Notes: a model not told the origin generated them from the sequence alone. DNA of 64,000 nucleotides from Gammaproteobacteria bacterium (GCA_030654835.1 JAURWS010000027.1:57492-121491); one strand, 5' to 3'; shown: positions 28,401 to 38,382, counted from the first letter of the stretch. Made by a program: numbers and translations.

Positions 28401-30003
28401 GCACCACCTGATAATCGAACATGTCCGGGATGGCGCCGCCATTTGTGAGCGCCGTCAGCCGCGCGCTGCGCCGGGCCGAGACGCGGTTGTTGATGACGTC
28501 CAGATGCAGATGGGCGCCCTTGCGCCCGAGACGGGTGCTGTAGCCATCGGCGAGCATCTTCACGATCTCGTTGAACTCGGGGCGGCCGAGATCCCGATAG
28601 GGCCAGGCGCGCACGAACAACGCGTATAGCGCATCGAGATTCCAGCCCCCTTCACCGCTGCTGCCCGGCTCGTTCTGACTGGCGGCGACTTCGGCGACGA
28701 TCTGCTGCGCGAGAATATCGACTGGCTTCTCCGGCATGAGGATACGGTCCAGCTCGCCCTCGTGCAGGCTGTTGAGCAGCGCCGTGCACTCGGCCAGATC
28801 GTCGCGGGTCAGGGGAAAGAGGATGCCCTTGGGCGTGCCGCGCACCGAGTGGCCGCTGCGGCCGACGCGCTGCAGGAATTTGGCGATGCTCTTGGGTGAG
28901 GAGAACTGCACCACCAGATCCACCGAGCCGACATCGATGCCCAGCTCCATCGACGCCGTTGCTACCAGCACCTTGAGATGGCCGGCCTTGAGTCTTTGTT
29001 CCGCCGTGTGGCGATGTTCCTTGCTCATGCTGCCGTGGTGCGAGCTGACCAGCCCCTCGCCGAGGCGCTCCGTCAGCGCCAGCGCCAGCCGCTCGGACAG
29101 GCGACGCGTGTTCACAAAGACCAGCGTGGTCTGATGGCTTTCGATCAGCTGCACCAGCCGCTGGTAAAGTTCGTCCCAGACTTCATTGCTCATCAGCGCC
29201 GAGAGCGGCGAGGAGGGAACTTCCAGCGTCACGTCCAGCTTGCGGCGATGCCCGGAATCGACGATGACGCAGTCGGGAGAAGCCTCGGCGGTGGAAGCTG
29301 CTGAGTCGCCGGTCTCTCGTGAACTGGCGTCTCCCGGACCACTGTGGCGAGCGCCAGTCAGATAATTCGCCACCAGCGCCAGCGGCCGCTGTGTCGCCGA
29401 CAGCCCGATGCGCTGCAATGGCCTGCCGACCAGAGCCTGCAGACGCTCCACCGAGAGCGCGAGATGTGAGCCGCGCTTGTCGCCCAGCATGGCGTGAATC
29501 TCGTCGATGATCAGCGTGCCCACGCTGCGCAGCATCTCGCGGCCGCCCTCACTGGTCAGCAGCAGATAGAGCGATTCCGGCGTCGTCACCAGAATGTGTG
29601 GCGGGAGCTTGAGCATGCGCTGGCGTTCGGCGGCCGGGGTGTCGCCGGTGCGCACGGCGACACGGATATCGACCGGCGCATAGCCTTCTTGCACCAGTTG
29701 CTCGGCAAGCCCCTGCAGAGGCACTTCCAGATTGTGATGAATGTCGTTGCTGAGCGCCTTGAGGGGCGAGATATAAAGAATCTGTGTCGCGGCGGGCAAA
29801 GGCCCGCGCTGGCCTTCCCAGAGCAGATTGTCGATGACGGCATAGAACGCCGCGAGCGTCTTGCCGCTGCCGGTGGGCGCCGAAATCAGCGTGTGCCGCC
29901 CCGCCTTGATCGCTGGCCATGCCTGTTCCTGCGCGGCGGTCGGCACGCCGAGGTGGCTGGTAAACCAGTCGCGGGCAACGGGATGGAAGTGGCGCAGTGG
30001 CAT
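25438..30003 (-). CDS. lhr: ATP-dependent DNA helicase Lhr (large helicase-related)
   Basis: The 1521-residue protein matches Lhr-type superfamily 2 helicases. The helicase core carries Walker A SAPTGSGKTLAAF (Lys48), the DEIH box (TLIIDEIHAMLGDKRGSH), and LVATASMELGIDVGSVDLVV plus QRVGRSGHSVRG in the second RecA lobe. These are followed by the Lhr winged-helix and C-terminal regions, as in the E. coli protein of about 1538 residues. It is a 3'-5' translocase implicated in DNA repair. A Ser/Pro-rich linker near residues 1238-1255 is encoded by a 12-base tandem repeat. Start 30003 (ATG) or 30015 (GTG); no clear ribosome site for either. Confidence 0.93.
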   Translation of the reverse strand: MPLRHFHPVARDWFTSHLGVPTAAQEQAWPAIKAGRHTLISAPTGSGKTLAAFYAVIDNLLWEGQRGPLPAATQILYISPLKALSNDIHHNLEVPLQGLAEQLVQEGYAPVDIRVAVRTGDTPAAERQRMLKLPPHILVTTPESLYLLLTSEGGREMLRSVGTLIIDEIHAMLGDKRGSHLALSVERLQALVGRPLQRIGLSATQRPLALVANYLTGARHSGPGDASSRETGDSAASTAEASPDCVIVDSGHRRKLDVTLEVPSSPLSALMSNEVWDELYQRLVQLIESHQTTLVFVNTRRLSERLALALTERLGEGLVSSHHGSMSKEHRHTAEQRLKAGHLKVLVATASMELGIDVGSVDLVVQFSSPKSIAKFLQRVGRSGHSVRGTPKGILFPLTRDDLAECTALLNSLHEGELDRILMPEKPVDILAQQIVAEVAASQNEPGSSGEGGWNLDALYALFVRAWPYRDLGRPEFNEIVKMLADGYSTRLGRKGAHLHLDVINNRVSARRSARLTALTNGGAIPDMFDYQVVLDPDDLVVGTLNEDFALETLPGDIFTLGSHSWQLLRVDGLKVRVRDAQGARPTIPFWFGEGPGRTEELSTSVCVLRETIDHFLLGDGAPAAMAWLIETLRLPQPAAQQLVDYLQAGRNALEVMPTQSTLVMERFFDEVGDMHVVIHSPFGSRLNRAWGLALRKRFCRTFNFELQAAANEDSIVISLGSVHSFPLEEVFAYLQSASVEDVLVQALLDAPMFEVRWRWNATRALAIARNRNGKRVPPQFQRMDAEDLVAHVFPDQIACFENIQGKREVPEHPLVQQTIHDCLTEAMDIEGLKRLVAAIEAGTLTLIAKDLREPSPFAQEIINARPYAFLDDAPFEERRTNAIRNRSWLDPAETQSYSALDEAAIAQVRDEAWPLVRSPDEMHDALYSLGFVTEEEVVRHGYQHYLQSLAQHGRACLLSSGTHQLWAAAERLPCLKALFPQALFPQLQCQPELILPALLLAEQWEEDTALREILRRRLEGLGPVTAARLASDMGLRVKSVEVALIGLETEGFVFRGQFSEPDQWCERRLLQRIHRYTIESHRQGIQPVSLQSYMRFLFDLHEIKPQTLPVRPVLVPSSSDGQGLLQRTLSRLDGLSAPATLWEADIYPTRISAYDPSWLDVMCISGRLVWGRYALPAAKGPQTGASAATGAEAKARKAGPVKGTPISMLLRSNLDLWETLAASERQAEERGEPAPNSSSSPNSSSTLSPALSPTAARIAADLRQHGASFFDQIARRSGLLRSQLEQGLAELVSVGLLTSDSFTGLRALLTPDSRKPGGHGNGRRRATFGVEDAGRWSLLESPVVGTEQAPTAELDSEQLERLIMIYLGRWGVLFKRVLERESFAPPWRVLLYALRRMELQGILRGGRFIAGVSGEQFALPETVTTLRKFGRSQELSERATEYVSLTAADPLNLLGIVLPETRLPKLSRNRVLYKDGLPLAVLESNKVKFLREVDPQEQWQLQQVLMHREFPARLRAYVGK
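26244..26291. repeat. Four 12-base tandem repeats inside lhr
   Basis: Units GGCTTAAAGCAG, GGCTTAAAGTGG, AGCTTGAATTGG and GGCTTGAAGAAG follow one another without gaps. On the coding strand they encode a Ser/Pro/Leu-rich linker in steps of four residues. Copy-number change would keep the reading frame. Confidence 0.8.
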
Positions 30004-30164
30004 GTTGAAGTTCACTTAGGGAGGGCGAGCAAGTGTCAGGCAAGCGTATAAGAATTGTCGCCAACTCACCAGCCACACGGGCCGCAGATTGACACGCACA
30101 AAGGCAATCGCCTATTGTCGTGCTCGTGACCTCCAATCATCGGGAAAGCGGAAACCAACCTCAC

Positions 30165-30824
30165 ATGAAGAAGTATCTAGGCGTGTTCTGGCAAGAAAAT
30201 CGAAAGTTCCTGCTGTTGTTGCTGACCATCGTTTTCTTCAAGAGCGCGATTGCCGACCTCAACTCCATCTCCGGCCGCTCCATGCAGCCAACGCTGCTGG
30301 ATGGCGACAAGGTTTGGGTCAACAAGCTGGCCTACGACGTGCGCATCCCCTTCACCGATATCTTCCTGGCCTCCGTCAGCGATCCTGACCGTGGCGACAT
30401 CGTCATCATCGATTCCGAGGCGGCAGGCAAGCGGCTGGTCAAGCGCATCGTCGGCCTGCCGGGCGACACCATCTATATGCGCAACAACACGCTGGTGATC
30501 AACGACCAGCCGGCGGATTATCAGATCGTCGCCAGTGACGACGAGTCCCTGATCATCCGCGAGAGCCTGTTCGACTACTCCCACGAGGCGATGCTCTCGG
30601 ACGGCCTCACCAATCGCATCTCCCGCAGCTTCGGCCCGGAGACGGTGCCGGACGACCAGTTCTTCGTGCTCGGCGACAACCGTGACAATAGCGCCGACAG
30701 CCGCATCTATAGCTTCATTCCCCGCGACCAGATCATCGGCCGCTCCAGCTCGGTGGTCTTCTCACTGGACGCCGAACGCAATTACTTCCCGCGTCCGGAC
30801 CGCTTTCTGGAAGGCCTGCAGTAA
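30165..30824 (+). CDS. lepB: Signal peptidase I
   Basis: The 219-residue protein has one N-terminal membrane span (FLLLLLTIVFFKSAIA), the catalytic serine in SISGRSMQPTLLDGD, the catalytic lysine region GKRLVKRIVGLPGDTIYMRN and the C-terminal FVLGDNRDNSADSR box. It cleaves Sec signal peptides in the inner membrane. It is shorter than E. coli LepB (323 residues, two spans) and has a 30-residue insert (DESLIIRESLFDYSHE). It is not next to lepA or rnc, so it may be a second, accessory copy. Start 30165 places the membrane span correctly. Confidence 0.88.
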   Translation: MKKYLGVFWQENRKFLLLLLTIVFFKSAIADLNSISGRSMQPTLLDGDKVWVNKLAYDVRIPFTDIFLASVSDPDRGDIVIIDSEAAGKRLVKRIVGLPGDTIYMRNNTLVINDQPADYQIVASDDESLIIRESLFDYSHEAMLSDGLTNRISRSFGPETVPDDQFFVLGDNRDNSADSRIYSFIPRDQIIGRSSSVVFSLDAERNYFPRPDRFLEGLQ

Positions 30825-30850
30825 GCCGGAGCTCTTGACGAGAGAGCCCC

Positions 30851-31450
30851 TCAGCTCTTCGTGCCGCGCTGCCCAAGCCCGGCGCTCATGATCAGGCGCA
30901 GCGCGTCACCCGGTTCCATATCGACGCGCTCCACCTGCTCCTCCTTGACGATAATCATGTAACCCCCGGCCTGATAGCTCATGGGCAGATACACCGCCAG
31001 CTCATCGTCGCCGATCATCTGTGCCAGCCGCGAATCCTTGTCTGCCCCGCGCTTGGTGACGATGCCCAGCAGCCGCGCCTGCGCTTGCGGCAGCGTCACC
31101 CACACCACGGACTGTTCGGAAAAATTCTTGCCCCCCATCATGTCGGCGAAATCCTTGATGGTGTTGTAGATGTAGCTGATCACGGGCACTTTTTCGAGCA
31201 GCCGTCCGGGCATTTTCCAGAGCCGCCCCAGCAACCACATGCGGGTGCTCAGGCCAATCCCGGTGGCCAGCAACAGGAGTGCGAGCGCCCCCAGCCCGGG
31301 GACATACCACTGTTCAGGCAGTGCAATCTCCCACAGGGACTTCAGCCATCCCTCCAGCGTGGTGACCATCCAAAGTGCCACCTGCAGTGACAGCACCACC
31401 GGCAGTAGAAGAGTAAGCCCGGTGAGCAGGGCACGTGTCAGTCTTTTCAT
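30851..31450 (-). CDS. DUF502 family membrane protein
   Basis: The 199-residue protein has two N-terminal membrane spans (ALLTGLTLLLPVVLSLQVAL; LGALALLLLATGIGLS), then the DUF502 core with PVISYIYNTIKDFADMM and the C-terminal soluble segment (VVWVTLPQAQARLLGIVTKR). Function of the family is unknown. Start 31450 (MKRLTRALL) is chosen over an upstream in-frame codon because it directly precedes the first span. It converges on lepB with 26 bases between stops. Confidence 0.85.
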   Translation of the reverse strand: MKRLTRALLTGLTLLLPVVLSLQVALWMVTTLEGWLKSLWEIALPEQWYVPGLGALALLLLATGIGLSTRMWLLGRLWKMPGRLLEKVPVISYIYNTIKDFADMMGGKNFSEQSVVWVTLPQAQARLLGIVTKRGADKDSRLAQMIGDDELAVYLPMSYQAGGYMIIVKEEQVERVDMEPGDALRLIMSAGLGQRGTKS

Positions 31451-31658
31451 GGAAAACCTCGTCAGGCAGGAAAGCGCAGAGTTGCATGCCATCCTACCAC
31501 CGCGCCCAGCAATTCTGTTCTGTTAAAAAAACGGCCGAACAAGTAGAATGGCCGCCTCATTTTTCCCTCCGGAACTCTCAGCGCATCCAGTCCTGGCTGT
31601 CTTGGGCGAGGCTTTCAGCGTGAAATCAACCTAGAACCATCAGCCCGGGAACTAGCCT

Positions 31659-32759
31659 GTGGGTCATAGAACTCCTCTTTACCAGAAGCATCTCGATGCG
31701 AATGCCAGAATCGTCGACTTCGGCGGCTGGGACATGCCCATCCAGTACCAATCCTTGATCGAAGAGCATCATGCGGTGCGCCAGCACGCAGGCATGTTCG
31801 ACGTCTCCCACATGACGGTCGTGGACGTGAACGGCGCGGATGCCAAGGCCTGGCTGCAATATCTGCTGGCCAACGATGTCGACAGGCTCAAGGAAACCGG
31901 CAAAGCGCTCTACAGCGCCATGCTCAATGCCGACGGCGGCGTGGTCGATGACCTGATCGTCTATCGTCGGCAGGAAGGCTACCGACTGGTGGTCAACTGC
32001 GGCACGCGCGACAAAGATCTCGCCTGGATGCAGCAACATGCCAAAGGCTTTCAGGTCAGCATTACCTATCGCCCGGAACTGGCGATCCTCGCCGTTCACG
32101 GCCCGGAATCCATCGACAAGGTCTGCTCACTGCTGGCGCCGGATGTGGCCGCCAGTGTGCAGGCGCTTGGCAACTTCAAGGCGCTGGAATCCGGCACCTG
32201 GTTCATCGCCCGCACTGGCTACACGGGCGAGCGCGGCCTTGAACTCATCATCCCGAGTGAGGACGCTCCCGCCCTGTGGGACAAACTGCTGACCATCGGC
32301 GTGCGCCCCATCGGCCTCGGTGCCCGCGACACGCTGCGTCTTGAAGCCGGCATGAATCTGTACGGTCACGACATGAACGAGAGCGTCTCCCCAATCGCTG
32401 CCAACATGATCCAGACCATCGCCTGGGAGCCCGCTTCACGCCAATTCATCGGCCGTGCCGCCGTGGAAAAACACCGTGCCCAGCAGGAAGCTGGCGAGCT
32501 GCCCTGCCTGACCGGGCTGGTCATGGAAGAGCGCGGCGTGCTGCGCGAAGGGTTGCGAGTGGTGTGTACCGTGAATGGTCAGGAGCGCGAAGGCGTCATC
32601 ACCAGTGGTACCTTCTCGCCCACATTGAAGCATTCCATTGCCTTGGCTAGAATCCCGGTTGGCAGCACCGATTGCCACGTCGATATCCGAGGCAAGCTCA
32701 TCCCTGTCCGTATCGTGAAACCGAATTTCGTGCGTTTCGGCGCCAAGGTTTTTGAATAA
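31659..32759 (+). CDS. gcvT: Glycine cleavage system aminomethyltransferase (T protein)
   Basis: The 366-residue product begins [20 protein letters not shown] and contains [44 protein letters not shown] and [17 protein letters not shown], all diagnostic for GcvT. It transfers the methylene group from the aminomethyl-lipoyl H protein to tetrahydrofolate. The start is a GTG: an in-frame stop lies two codons upstream and a GGGA ribosome site precedes it. First gene of gcvT-H-P; no glycine riboswitch was recognised upstream. Confidence 0.95.
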   Translation: MGHRTPLYQKHLDANARIVDFGGWDMPIQYQSLIEEHHAVRQHAGMFDVSHMTVVDVNGADAKAWLQYLLANDVDRLKETGKALYSAMLNADGGVVDDLIVYRRQEGYRLVVNCGTRDKDLAWMQQHAKGFQVSITYRPELAILAVHGPESIDKVCSLLAPDVAASVQALGNFKALESGTWFIARTGYTGERGLELIIPSEDAPALWDKLLTIGVRPIGLGARDTLRLEAGMNLYGHDMNESVSPIAANMIQTIAWEPASRQFIGRAAVEKHRAQQEAGELPCLTGLVMEERGVLREGLRVVCTVNGQEREGVITSGTFSPTLKHSIALARIPVGSTDCHVDIRGKLIPVRIVKPNFVRFGAKVFE

Positions 32760-32803
32760 ATTTGTCCATTTGCAGTTCGTCAATTTAGAAAGAGGATTGA
32801 TCA

Positions 32804-33187
32804 GTGAGCAGCTTTCCCGAAGGATTGAAGTACGCGGCAACCCACGAGTGGGTTCGGGTTGAATCAGATGGCAGCGTCACCGTCGGCATTACCGACCACG
32901 CTCAGGAGCTGCTCGGCGATATCGTGTTCATCGAGCTGCCCAAGCTCGGCGCCGACGTCAGTGCCAAGCAGGAGATTAGCGTCGTCGAGTCGGTGAAGGC
33001 CGCCTCGGACATCTACGCCCCCATCTCCGGCAAGATCGTCGCCATCAACGACGCGCTGCTCGACTCTCCCGAAATTGTGAACTCCTCTCCGTATGGCGAC
33101 GGCTGGTTCTGCAGAATTGTGCCGAGCGACAAGTCCGAACTGGACGAGCTGCTCGACGCGAACGGCTACGCAGAGATCTGCGAGTAA
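32804..33187 (+). CDS. gcvH: Glycine cleavage system H protein
   Basis: The 127-residue lipoyl carrier contains [28 protein letters not shown] and the lipoylation site [14 protein letters not shown] (Lys65). It shuttles the aminomethyl group between P, T and L proteins. Translation starts at GTG, with a clear AGAGGA ribosome site 7 bases upstream. It lies 44 bases after gcvT and is followed by a hairpin-plus-T-run before gcvP. Confidence 0.96.
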   Translation: MSSFPEGLKYAATHEWVRVESDGSVTVGITDHAQELLGDIVFIELPKLGADVSAKQEISVVESVKAASDIYAPISGKIVAINDALLDSPEIVNSSPYGDGWFCRIVPSDKSELDELLDANGYAEICE

Positions 33188-33237
33188 CCGCGACTCGTAA
33201 CAAGCGCGACCGAATATCACTTTTGAACCGCAACACC

Positions 33238-33272
33238 ACAGGGCTCCGCGCATTGGCCGGGCCCTGTTTTTT
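33238..33272 (+). terminator. Intrinsic terminator or attenuator between gcvH and gcvP
   Basis: ACAGGGC (33238-33244) pairs with GCCCTGT (33261-33267) and is followed by six T residues. It lies 22 bases before the gcvP start, so it could lower gcvP expression relative to gcvTH, or mark the operon end with gcvP transcribed separately. No separate promoter is obvious. Confidence 0.65.
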
Positions 33273-33293
33273 ACTATTTATCCGAGGCTATCC

Positions 33294-36224
33294 ATGACTG
33301 GCAGCGCTGCGAATGCTCAGAACCTATCGATCAGGACACTGGAGTGTCTGCAAAACGGCGACGAATTCATTGGCCGCCACGTTGGCCCGGATGAATCCGA
33401 CATTCGCGCCATGCTCGAAGAGCTGCAGCTGACATCGCTGGAACAGTTGATCGAGATGACGGTGCCCGAGTCCATCGCCCTCAAGCGTCCGCTGGCCCTC
33501 GGCAAACCCGCGACCGAACAGCAGGTGCTGAGCCGCCTCAAGGCCATGGTCAGCGCCGACAAGCCCTCCCGTTCCTTCATCGGCCTCGGCTACTACGACA
33601 CCTTGACGCCCAACGTCATCACCCGCAACGTGCTGGAGAATCCGGGCTGGTACACCGCCTACACGCCCTACCAGCCGGAAGTGTCACAGGGCCGCCTCGA
33701 AACCCTGCTGGCATTCCAGCAGGTGATCCTGGACCTGACAGCGATGGATCTCGCCAACGCCTCGCTGCTCGATGAAGCTACCGCCGCCGCAGAAGCCATG
33801 GCCATGGCGAAACGCATCAGTCAGAACAGTGGCAGCGAGACGTTCTTTGTCGATCAGGAGTGCTTTCCACAGACCATCGACGTGCTCAAGACCCGCGCCG
33901 CCTGTTTCGGCTTCAGCCTGATCATCGGCGACATCGCCGACCTCCCACAGCACGATGTGTTCGGCGCCATTTTCCAATACCCCGCCAGCAACGGCAGCGT
34001 GCGCGATCTGGAAGCCACGATTGCGGCGCTGCACGGCAAGAAGGGCATCGCCGTGGTCGCTGCCGATCTGATGAGTCTTGTGGTATTGAAGGCGCCGGGG
34101 GAATTCGGTGCCGACGTGGTGCTGGGCAGCACCCAGCGCTTCGGCGTGCCGATGGGCTACGGTGGCCCGCACGCGGCCTACTTCGCTACGCGCGATGAAT
34201 ACAAACGCGCCGTGCCGGGCCGCATCATCGGCGTCTCCATCGACGCCCGTGGCAAGCAGGCCTTCCGCATGTCATTGCAGACCCGCGAACAACACATCCG
34301 CCGCGAGAAGGCCAACAGCAACATCTGCACCTCGCAGGTGCTGCTCGCCAACATCGTGTCCATGTATGCCATGTACCACGGCCCGGAAGGCCTGCGCACC
34401 ATCGCCCAGCGCATTCACCGCCTGACGGCGATTCTGGTGAACGGCCTGCAGAGCAAAGGCATCAACACCGTCAACGCCCAGTTCTTCGACACCATCACCA
34501 TCGCCGTGACCGCCCAGCAGCGCGCCACGATTCTGAGCCGCGCCGCTGATGCGGGCATCAACCTGCGCATCGACCTGCCGGGCAGCCTCGGCATCAGCCT
34601 GGACGAGTGCACCAGCGCCGCAGAAGTCGCGAGCCTGTGGCAGGTCATCCTCGGCGAACAGGCCAGTGGTCTGACGGTGGCCACCATCGATCAACAGATC
34701 TGCAGTGGCACGGCCGCCGTCAGCGGTATCCCCGCCAGCCTGCAGCGCACCAGCAGCTTCCTGACGCACCCATGGTTCAATCGCTACCATAGCGAGACCG
34801 AGATGCTGCGCTACCTGAAGCGGCTGGAGAACAAGGACATCTCCCTCACCCACGCGATGATCCCGCTCGGCTCCTGCACCATGAAGCTGAACGCGACGGC
34901 AGAGATGATCCCGATCACCTGGCCCGAATTCAGCAAGCCGCACCCGTTCATCCCGGTCGAACAGACGCTTGGCTATCGCCAGATGATCCGCGAGCTGGAA
35001 GAGATGCTCGCCGAGATCACCGGCTTCGACGCCGTGAGCATGCAGCCGAACTCCGGCGCGCAGGGCGAATACGCCGGCCTGCTGGCGATCCGCAATTACC
35101 TGATCAGCAAGGGCCAGGCCCAGCGCAACGTGTGCCTGATTCCAAGCTCCGCGCACGGCACCAACCCTGCCAGCGCGCAGATGATCGGCATGAAGGTGAT
35201 GGTCGTCGCCTGTGACGATCACGGCAACGTCGATATCGCCGACCTGCGTGCGAAGGCAGAACAATACAAAGACACACTGGCCGCCCTGATGATCACCTAC
35301 CCGTCGACACATGGCGTGTACGAGGAAGGCGTGAAAGAAATCTGCCAGATCGTCCACGACTGCGGCGGTCAGGTGTACATGGACGGCGCCAACCTCAACG
35401 CGCAGGTGGCTGTGGCGCGCCCCGGTGACATCGGCGCGGACGTCTCCCACGTCAACCTGCACAAGACTTTCTGCATTCCGCACGGCGGCGGCGGACCCGG
35501 CATGGGCCCCATCGGCGTGAAGAAACACCTGGCCCCGTTCCTCGCCAACCACGCGATGGTCACGCTCGACGGCCCGAACGTCGGCAACAGCGCCGTGTCT
35601 GCCGCGCCATGGGGCAGCGCCAGCATTCTGCCGATCTCCTGGACCTACATCAGCCTGATGGGCGCCGCAGGTCTGCTGAAGGCGACACAGGTGGCGATCC
35701 TCAACGCCAACTACATCGCCCGCAAACTGTCGCCGCATTTCCCGGTGCTCTACAGCGGCAGAAACGGCACAGTGGCGCACGAGTGCATCATCGACCTGCG
35801 CCCACTCAAGGCAGCGTCCGGCATCAGTGAGGAAGACGTGGCGAAGCGCCTGATGGACTACGGTTTCCACGCGCCAACGATGTCATTCCCGGTGGCGGGC
35901 ACGCTGATGATCGAGCCGACGGAGAGCGAATCGAAGATGGAGCTGGACCGCTTCATCGCGGCGATGATCAGCATTCGCAAGGAGATTGCCCGCGTGGAAT
36001 CCGGCGAGCTGGACGCGCTGGACAATCCGCTCAAGCATGCGCCGCACACGCTGGCCGACATCATGGACGGCAACTGGCAGCGCGGCTACAGCAAGCAGGA
36101 AGCCGCATGGCCGGTGCCGGGACTGAAGGACAGCAAGTTCTGGCCCTCGGTGAACCGCATCGACAACGTGTACGGCGACCGCAACCTGTACTGTGCGTGT
36201 CCGGCGATGGACACCTACCAATAG
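33294..36224 (+). CDS. gcvP: Glycine dehydrogenase (decarboxylating), P protein
   Basis: The 976-residue single-chain P protein has the duplicated PLP-enzyme fold. The first half has [17 protein letters not shown] and [15 protein letters not shown]; the second half carries the PLP lysine in [20 protein letters not shown] (Lys724). It decarboxylates glycine and loads the aminomethyl group on lipoylated GcvH. Length is slightly above the E. coli protein (957). A GAGG ribosome site precedes the ATG. It ends the gcv cluster; the CBS gene follows after 85 bases. Confidence 0.97.
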   Translation: MTGSAANAQNLSIRTLECLQNGDEFIGRHVGPDESDIRAMLEELQLTSLEQLIEMTVPESIALKRPLALGKPATEQQVLSRLKAMVSADKPSRSFIGLGYYDTLTPNVITRNVLENPGWYTAYTPYQPEVSQGRLETLLAFQQVILDLTAMDLANASLLDEATAAAEAMAMAKRISQNSGSETFFVDQECFPQTIDVLKTRAACFGFSLIIGDIADLPQHDVFGAIFQYPASNGSVRDLEATIAALHGKKGIAVVAADLMSLVVLKAPGEFGADVVLGSTQRFGVPMGYGGPHAAYFATRDEYKRAVPGRIIGVSIDARGKQAFRMSLQTREQHIRREKANSNICTSQVLLANIVSMYAMYHGPEGLRTIAQRIHRLTAILVNGLQSKGINTVNAQFFDTITIAVTAQQRATILSRAADAGINLRIDLPGSLGISLDECTSAAEVASLWQVILGEQASGLTVATIDQQICSGTAAVSGIPASLQRTSSFLTHPWFNRYHSETEMLRYLKRLENKDISLTHAMIPLGSCTMKLNATAEMIPITWPEFSKPHPFIPVEQTLGYRQMIRELEEMLAEITGFDAVSMQPNSGAQGEYAGLLAIRNYLISKGQAQRNVCLIPSSAHGTNPASAQMIGMKVMVVACDDHGNVDIADLRAKAEQYKDTLAALMITYPSTHGVYEEGVKEICQIVHDCGGQVYMDGANLNAQVAVARPGDIGADVSHVNLHKTFCIPHGGGGPGMGPIGVKKHLAPFLANHAMVTLDGPNVGNSAVSAAPWGSASILPISWTYISLMGAAGLLKATQVAILNANYIARKLSPHFPVLYSGRNGTVAHECIIDLRPLKAASGISEEDVAKRLMDYGFHAPTMSFPVAGTLMIEPTESESKMELDRFIAAMISIRKEIARVESGELDALDNPLKHAPHTLADIMDGNWQRGYSKQEAAWPVPGLKDSKFWPSVNRIDNVYGDRNLYCACPAMDTYQ

Positions 36225-36309
36225 AGAGCCGCGTGGGGTTGCCACTCAAAGTCAAGAAGCGTACCTTGTTTTCAAGCGCTGCATTTGAACAGCGTCTTTG
36301 GAGTCAAAA

Positions 36310-36786
36310 ATGAAAAGAACTGCCAGAGACATTCTGCAAGAAAAAGGCGGTCAATTGGTGACGATCAGCTCCGAGGCGACCGTCTACCAAGCTGTGAAAA
36401 TCATGACCCAGAATCGCGTGGGTTCCATAGTGGTTGTCGACGAAGGCCGCATCGTTGGCATCTGGACGGAACGTGATCTGACGTATCGGGTAATTGACGA
36501 TGCCTTCAACCCCAAGACTGAGCTGATCGGTCAGAGCATGACCAGGGCGCTGATTTCTGCCAATGTGGACGATCAGGCATTTCAGCTTTATGACAAGTTC
36601 CTGGGGCGGCGCATTCGCCACCTGTTGATCGAAGAGCATGGCGACTACGTCGGCATTCTGTCAGTGGGAGACGTGATGCGGGCAAACTTGCAGCAGCGCG
36701 CCGAAGAGTACAAGGATCTCAACGAAATGGTGAGTCTGGAGTACTACCAGAACTGGAAGGTGCAGCACGACGGTGCCCTGCGCTGA
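36310..36786 (+). CDS. Tandem CBS-domain protein
   Basis: The 158-residue protein consists of two CBS domains: residues about 8-65 (VTISSEATVYQAVKIMTQNR, VGSIVVVDEGRIVGIWTERD) and 75-135 (RRIRHLLIEEHGDYVGILSV GDVM). Such stand-alone pairs bind adenosyl ligands and report energy or redox state. The short C-terminal tail (EYYQNWKVQHDGALR) is typical of proteobacterial members. A GGAG ribosome site precedes the ATG by 7 bases. Its partner is unknown. Confidence 0.85.
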   Translation: MKRTARDILQEKGGQLVTISSEATVYQAVKIMTQNRVGSIVVVDEGRIVGIWTERDLTYRVIDDAFNPKTELIGQSMTRALISANVDDQAFQLYDKFLGRRIRHLLIEEHGDYVGILSVGDVMRANLQQRAEEYKDLNEMVSLEYYQNWKVQHDGALR

Positions 36787-37228
36787 GAGTGGCGATCGGG
36801 TCGGAAAAAGAACTTGCCATCAAATTATGATGCGTGTAGATTCAAAAGCACTCTCTAGGTCGGCAGTCTGTCACAATAAGAACAAGAATGAATGAGCCGT
36901 GGTCTGTTTTCTGCAAGTGCGCGATCTGGCAATTTCCTTTCCCTCTGTTCTAATTTTCCGCAGTCGAATGCCTTTGGTTTGAGTAGTCTGTACTTTTTCT
37001 TGCATCGTTTAGTTCAGTCATGAAGAATGCTGTCCTTACATGGTGCGTATCAAGGTGTTGTTTCTGAAACTAATTTTTCAACTGTAAAATATGGAGTGTT
37101 GAAACAATTCTGCAGTAGGTGTGTAGTTGAGAATTACACTTGTATTAGAATGGCTTGCCTTCGTGTAAAGCTGTTCATTTACTGACGTCGAAGACAGCCT
37201 GTCCATCACTCCCGGAAGGGGTTCGGGA
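36787..37228 (+). promoter_or_regulatory. Leader and presumed promoter region of the nuo operon
   Basis: No gene is visible in these 442 bases, which are A+T-richer than the flanking genes. They must include the promoter of the complex I operon. A plausible sigma-70 match is TTGAAA (37099-37104) with TGTAGT 17 bases downstream; this is weak. A GGAAGGGG ribosome site (37214-37221) lies just before the TTG start of nuoA. Confidence 0.4.
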
Positions 37229-37699
37229 TTGGATAGCGCAAACCAGCTACTGGACGCCTTGCGTCCATTCATGATCTATTTTGGTCTGGTAATGCTTGTT
37301 GTCATTACCATGCTGACGATCTCCTTTCTTTTGGGTCAGCGCAAATCCGGCTCCGCGAAAGATTATCCTTATGAGTCCGGCATCGTTTCTGTCGGCAGCG
37401 CAAATTTCCGCATTTCCGTACATTTTTATATCACTGCCATTCTCTTCATTATCTTCGATCTGGAAGTCGTTTTCCTCTTCGCCTGGGCTGTCGCCGTGCG
37501 CGAAAATGGCTGGGCCGGGTTCATCGAAATATCCATCTTCATTCTGATTCTGACCGCCGCACTGGTGTATCTGTGGCGCGTCGGAGCGCTCGACTGGCGC
37601 ACTCAAACACAGCGCCGCCAATTGCGCACAGTGCGCGGCTCCGGTGGGGTTACCAACATTCCTGCCCCTGATACTTTTGTTCCAGGAGAGCGCACATGA
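37229..37699 (+). CDS. nuoA: NADH-quinone oxidoreductase subunit A
   Basis: The 156-residue membrane subunit has three spans and the conserved loop [20 protein letters not shown] followed by [23 protein letters not shown], which carries the acidic residues of the membrane arm near the quinone site. Translation appears to start at TTG, supported by a strong GGAAGGGG site upstream and lack of a better codon. The C-terminal 30 residues after DWRTQTQ are an unusual hydrophilic extension. It overlaps nuoB by four bases (ATGA). Confidence 0.93.
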   Translation: MDSANQLLDALRPFMIYFGLVMLVVITMLTISFLLGQRKSGSAKDYPYESGIVSVGSANFRISVHFYITAILFIIFDLEVVFLFAWAVAVRENGWAGFIEISIFILILTAALVYLWRVGALDWRTQTQRRQLRTVRGSGGVTNIPAPDTFVPGERT

Positions 37700-38337
37700 G
37701 CTGGCAGTTGGAAAGGGCAGACGAGGCCGCCTCGCCGGGTCGAGGCACGAGTTCCTTCGACGAATACATTCGCCGCAACGTGATGATGGGGCGTCTCGAA
37801 GACATGGTGTCCTGGGGCAGAAAGAATTCGCTGTGGCCCTTCAACTTCGGGCTGTCGTGTTGCTATGTGGAAATGGCGACCGCGTTCACCAGCAGGCACG
37901 ACCTGGCACGCTTTGGCTCGGAGGTGATTCGTGGCACACCGAGGCAGGCCGATCTGATCGTGATTGCCGGTACCGTGTTTCGCAAAATGGCCCCGGTAGT
38001 GGAGCTGCTCTACGAACAATTGCTGGAGCCGCGCTGGGTCATCTCCATGGGGTCGTGTGCAAACTCAGGCGGCATGTATGACATCTACTCCGTCGTGCAG
38101 GGTGTGGATAAATTTTTGCCCGTGGATGTGTATGTTTCCGGTTGTCCTCCGCGCCCCGAAGCATTGTTGCAGGGGCTAATCCTGTTGCAGGAATCCATCG
38201 GCCGCGAACAGCGTCCACTGAGCTGGGTGATCAACGATCAGAAGGTCTACAAGAAGGAGCCCGACCCGGTGCAGCGCGACCTGCGCCGTGCCGACAGAAT
38301 TGCCGCGACGGAGCTGAGGAGCCCGGACGAGCTGTAA
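37696..38337 (+). CDS. nuoB: NADH-quinone oxidoreductase subunit B
   Basis: The 213-residue subunit holds cluster N2, the last Fe-S centre before quinone. Ligand cysteines appear in [22 protein letters not shown] and [14 protein letters not shown]. It forms the quinone-binding junction together with the NuoD half of nuoCD. The start overlaps nuoA. Three 16-base direct repeats begin at its stop codon. Confidence 0.97.
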   Translation: MSWQLERADEAASPGRGTSSFDEYIRRNVMMGRLEDMVSWGRKNSLWPFNFGLSCCYVEMATAFTSRHDLARFGSEVIRGTPRQADLIVIAGTVFRKMAPVVELLYEQLLEPRWVISMGSCANSGGMYDIYSVVQGVDKFLPVDVYVSGCPPRPEALLQGLILLQESIGREQRPLSWVINDQKVYKKEPDPVQRDLRRADRIAATELRSPDEL

Positions 38338-38382
38338 GCAATCGAAAATATAAGCAACCAAAATTGTAAGCAACCATAACAA
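38335..38382. repeat. Three 16-base tandem repeats between nuoB and nuoCD
   Basis: Units beginning TAAGCAATCG, TAAGCAACCA and TAAGCAACCA start at 38335, 38351 and 38367. The first contains the nuoB stop codon. They fill the 56-base gap before nuoCD, which is otherwise an unusually long spacer within the tightly packed nuoA-F part of the operon. Confidence 0.7.

Noticed and set aside
31325..31350. Additional REP copy in the DUF502 gene (CTCCCACAGGGA)
   Set aside because: Only the CACAGGGA end matches; the palindromic half is missing and the bases fit normal coding for the protein.
31500..31658. Glycine riboswitch upstream of gcvT
   Set aside because: The expected conserved core segments of the glycine aptamer are not recognisable in the leader; a covariance search would settle it.
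34272..35870. Long open frame on the minus strand opposite gcvP
   Set aside because: Caused by strong codon bias of gcvP; no family resemblance and no ribosome site.
36787..37228. tRNA or small RNA in the gap before nuoA
   Set aside because: No cloverleaf or T-loop motif was found; the gap is best explained as promoter and leader.
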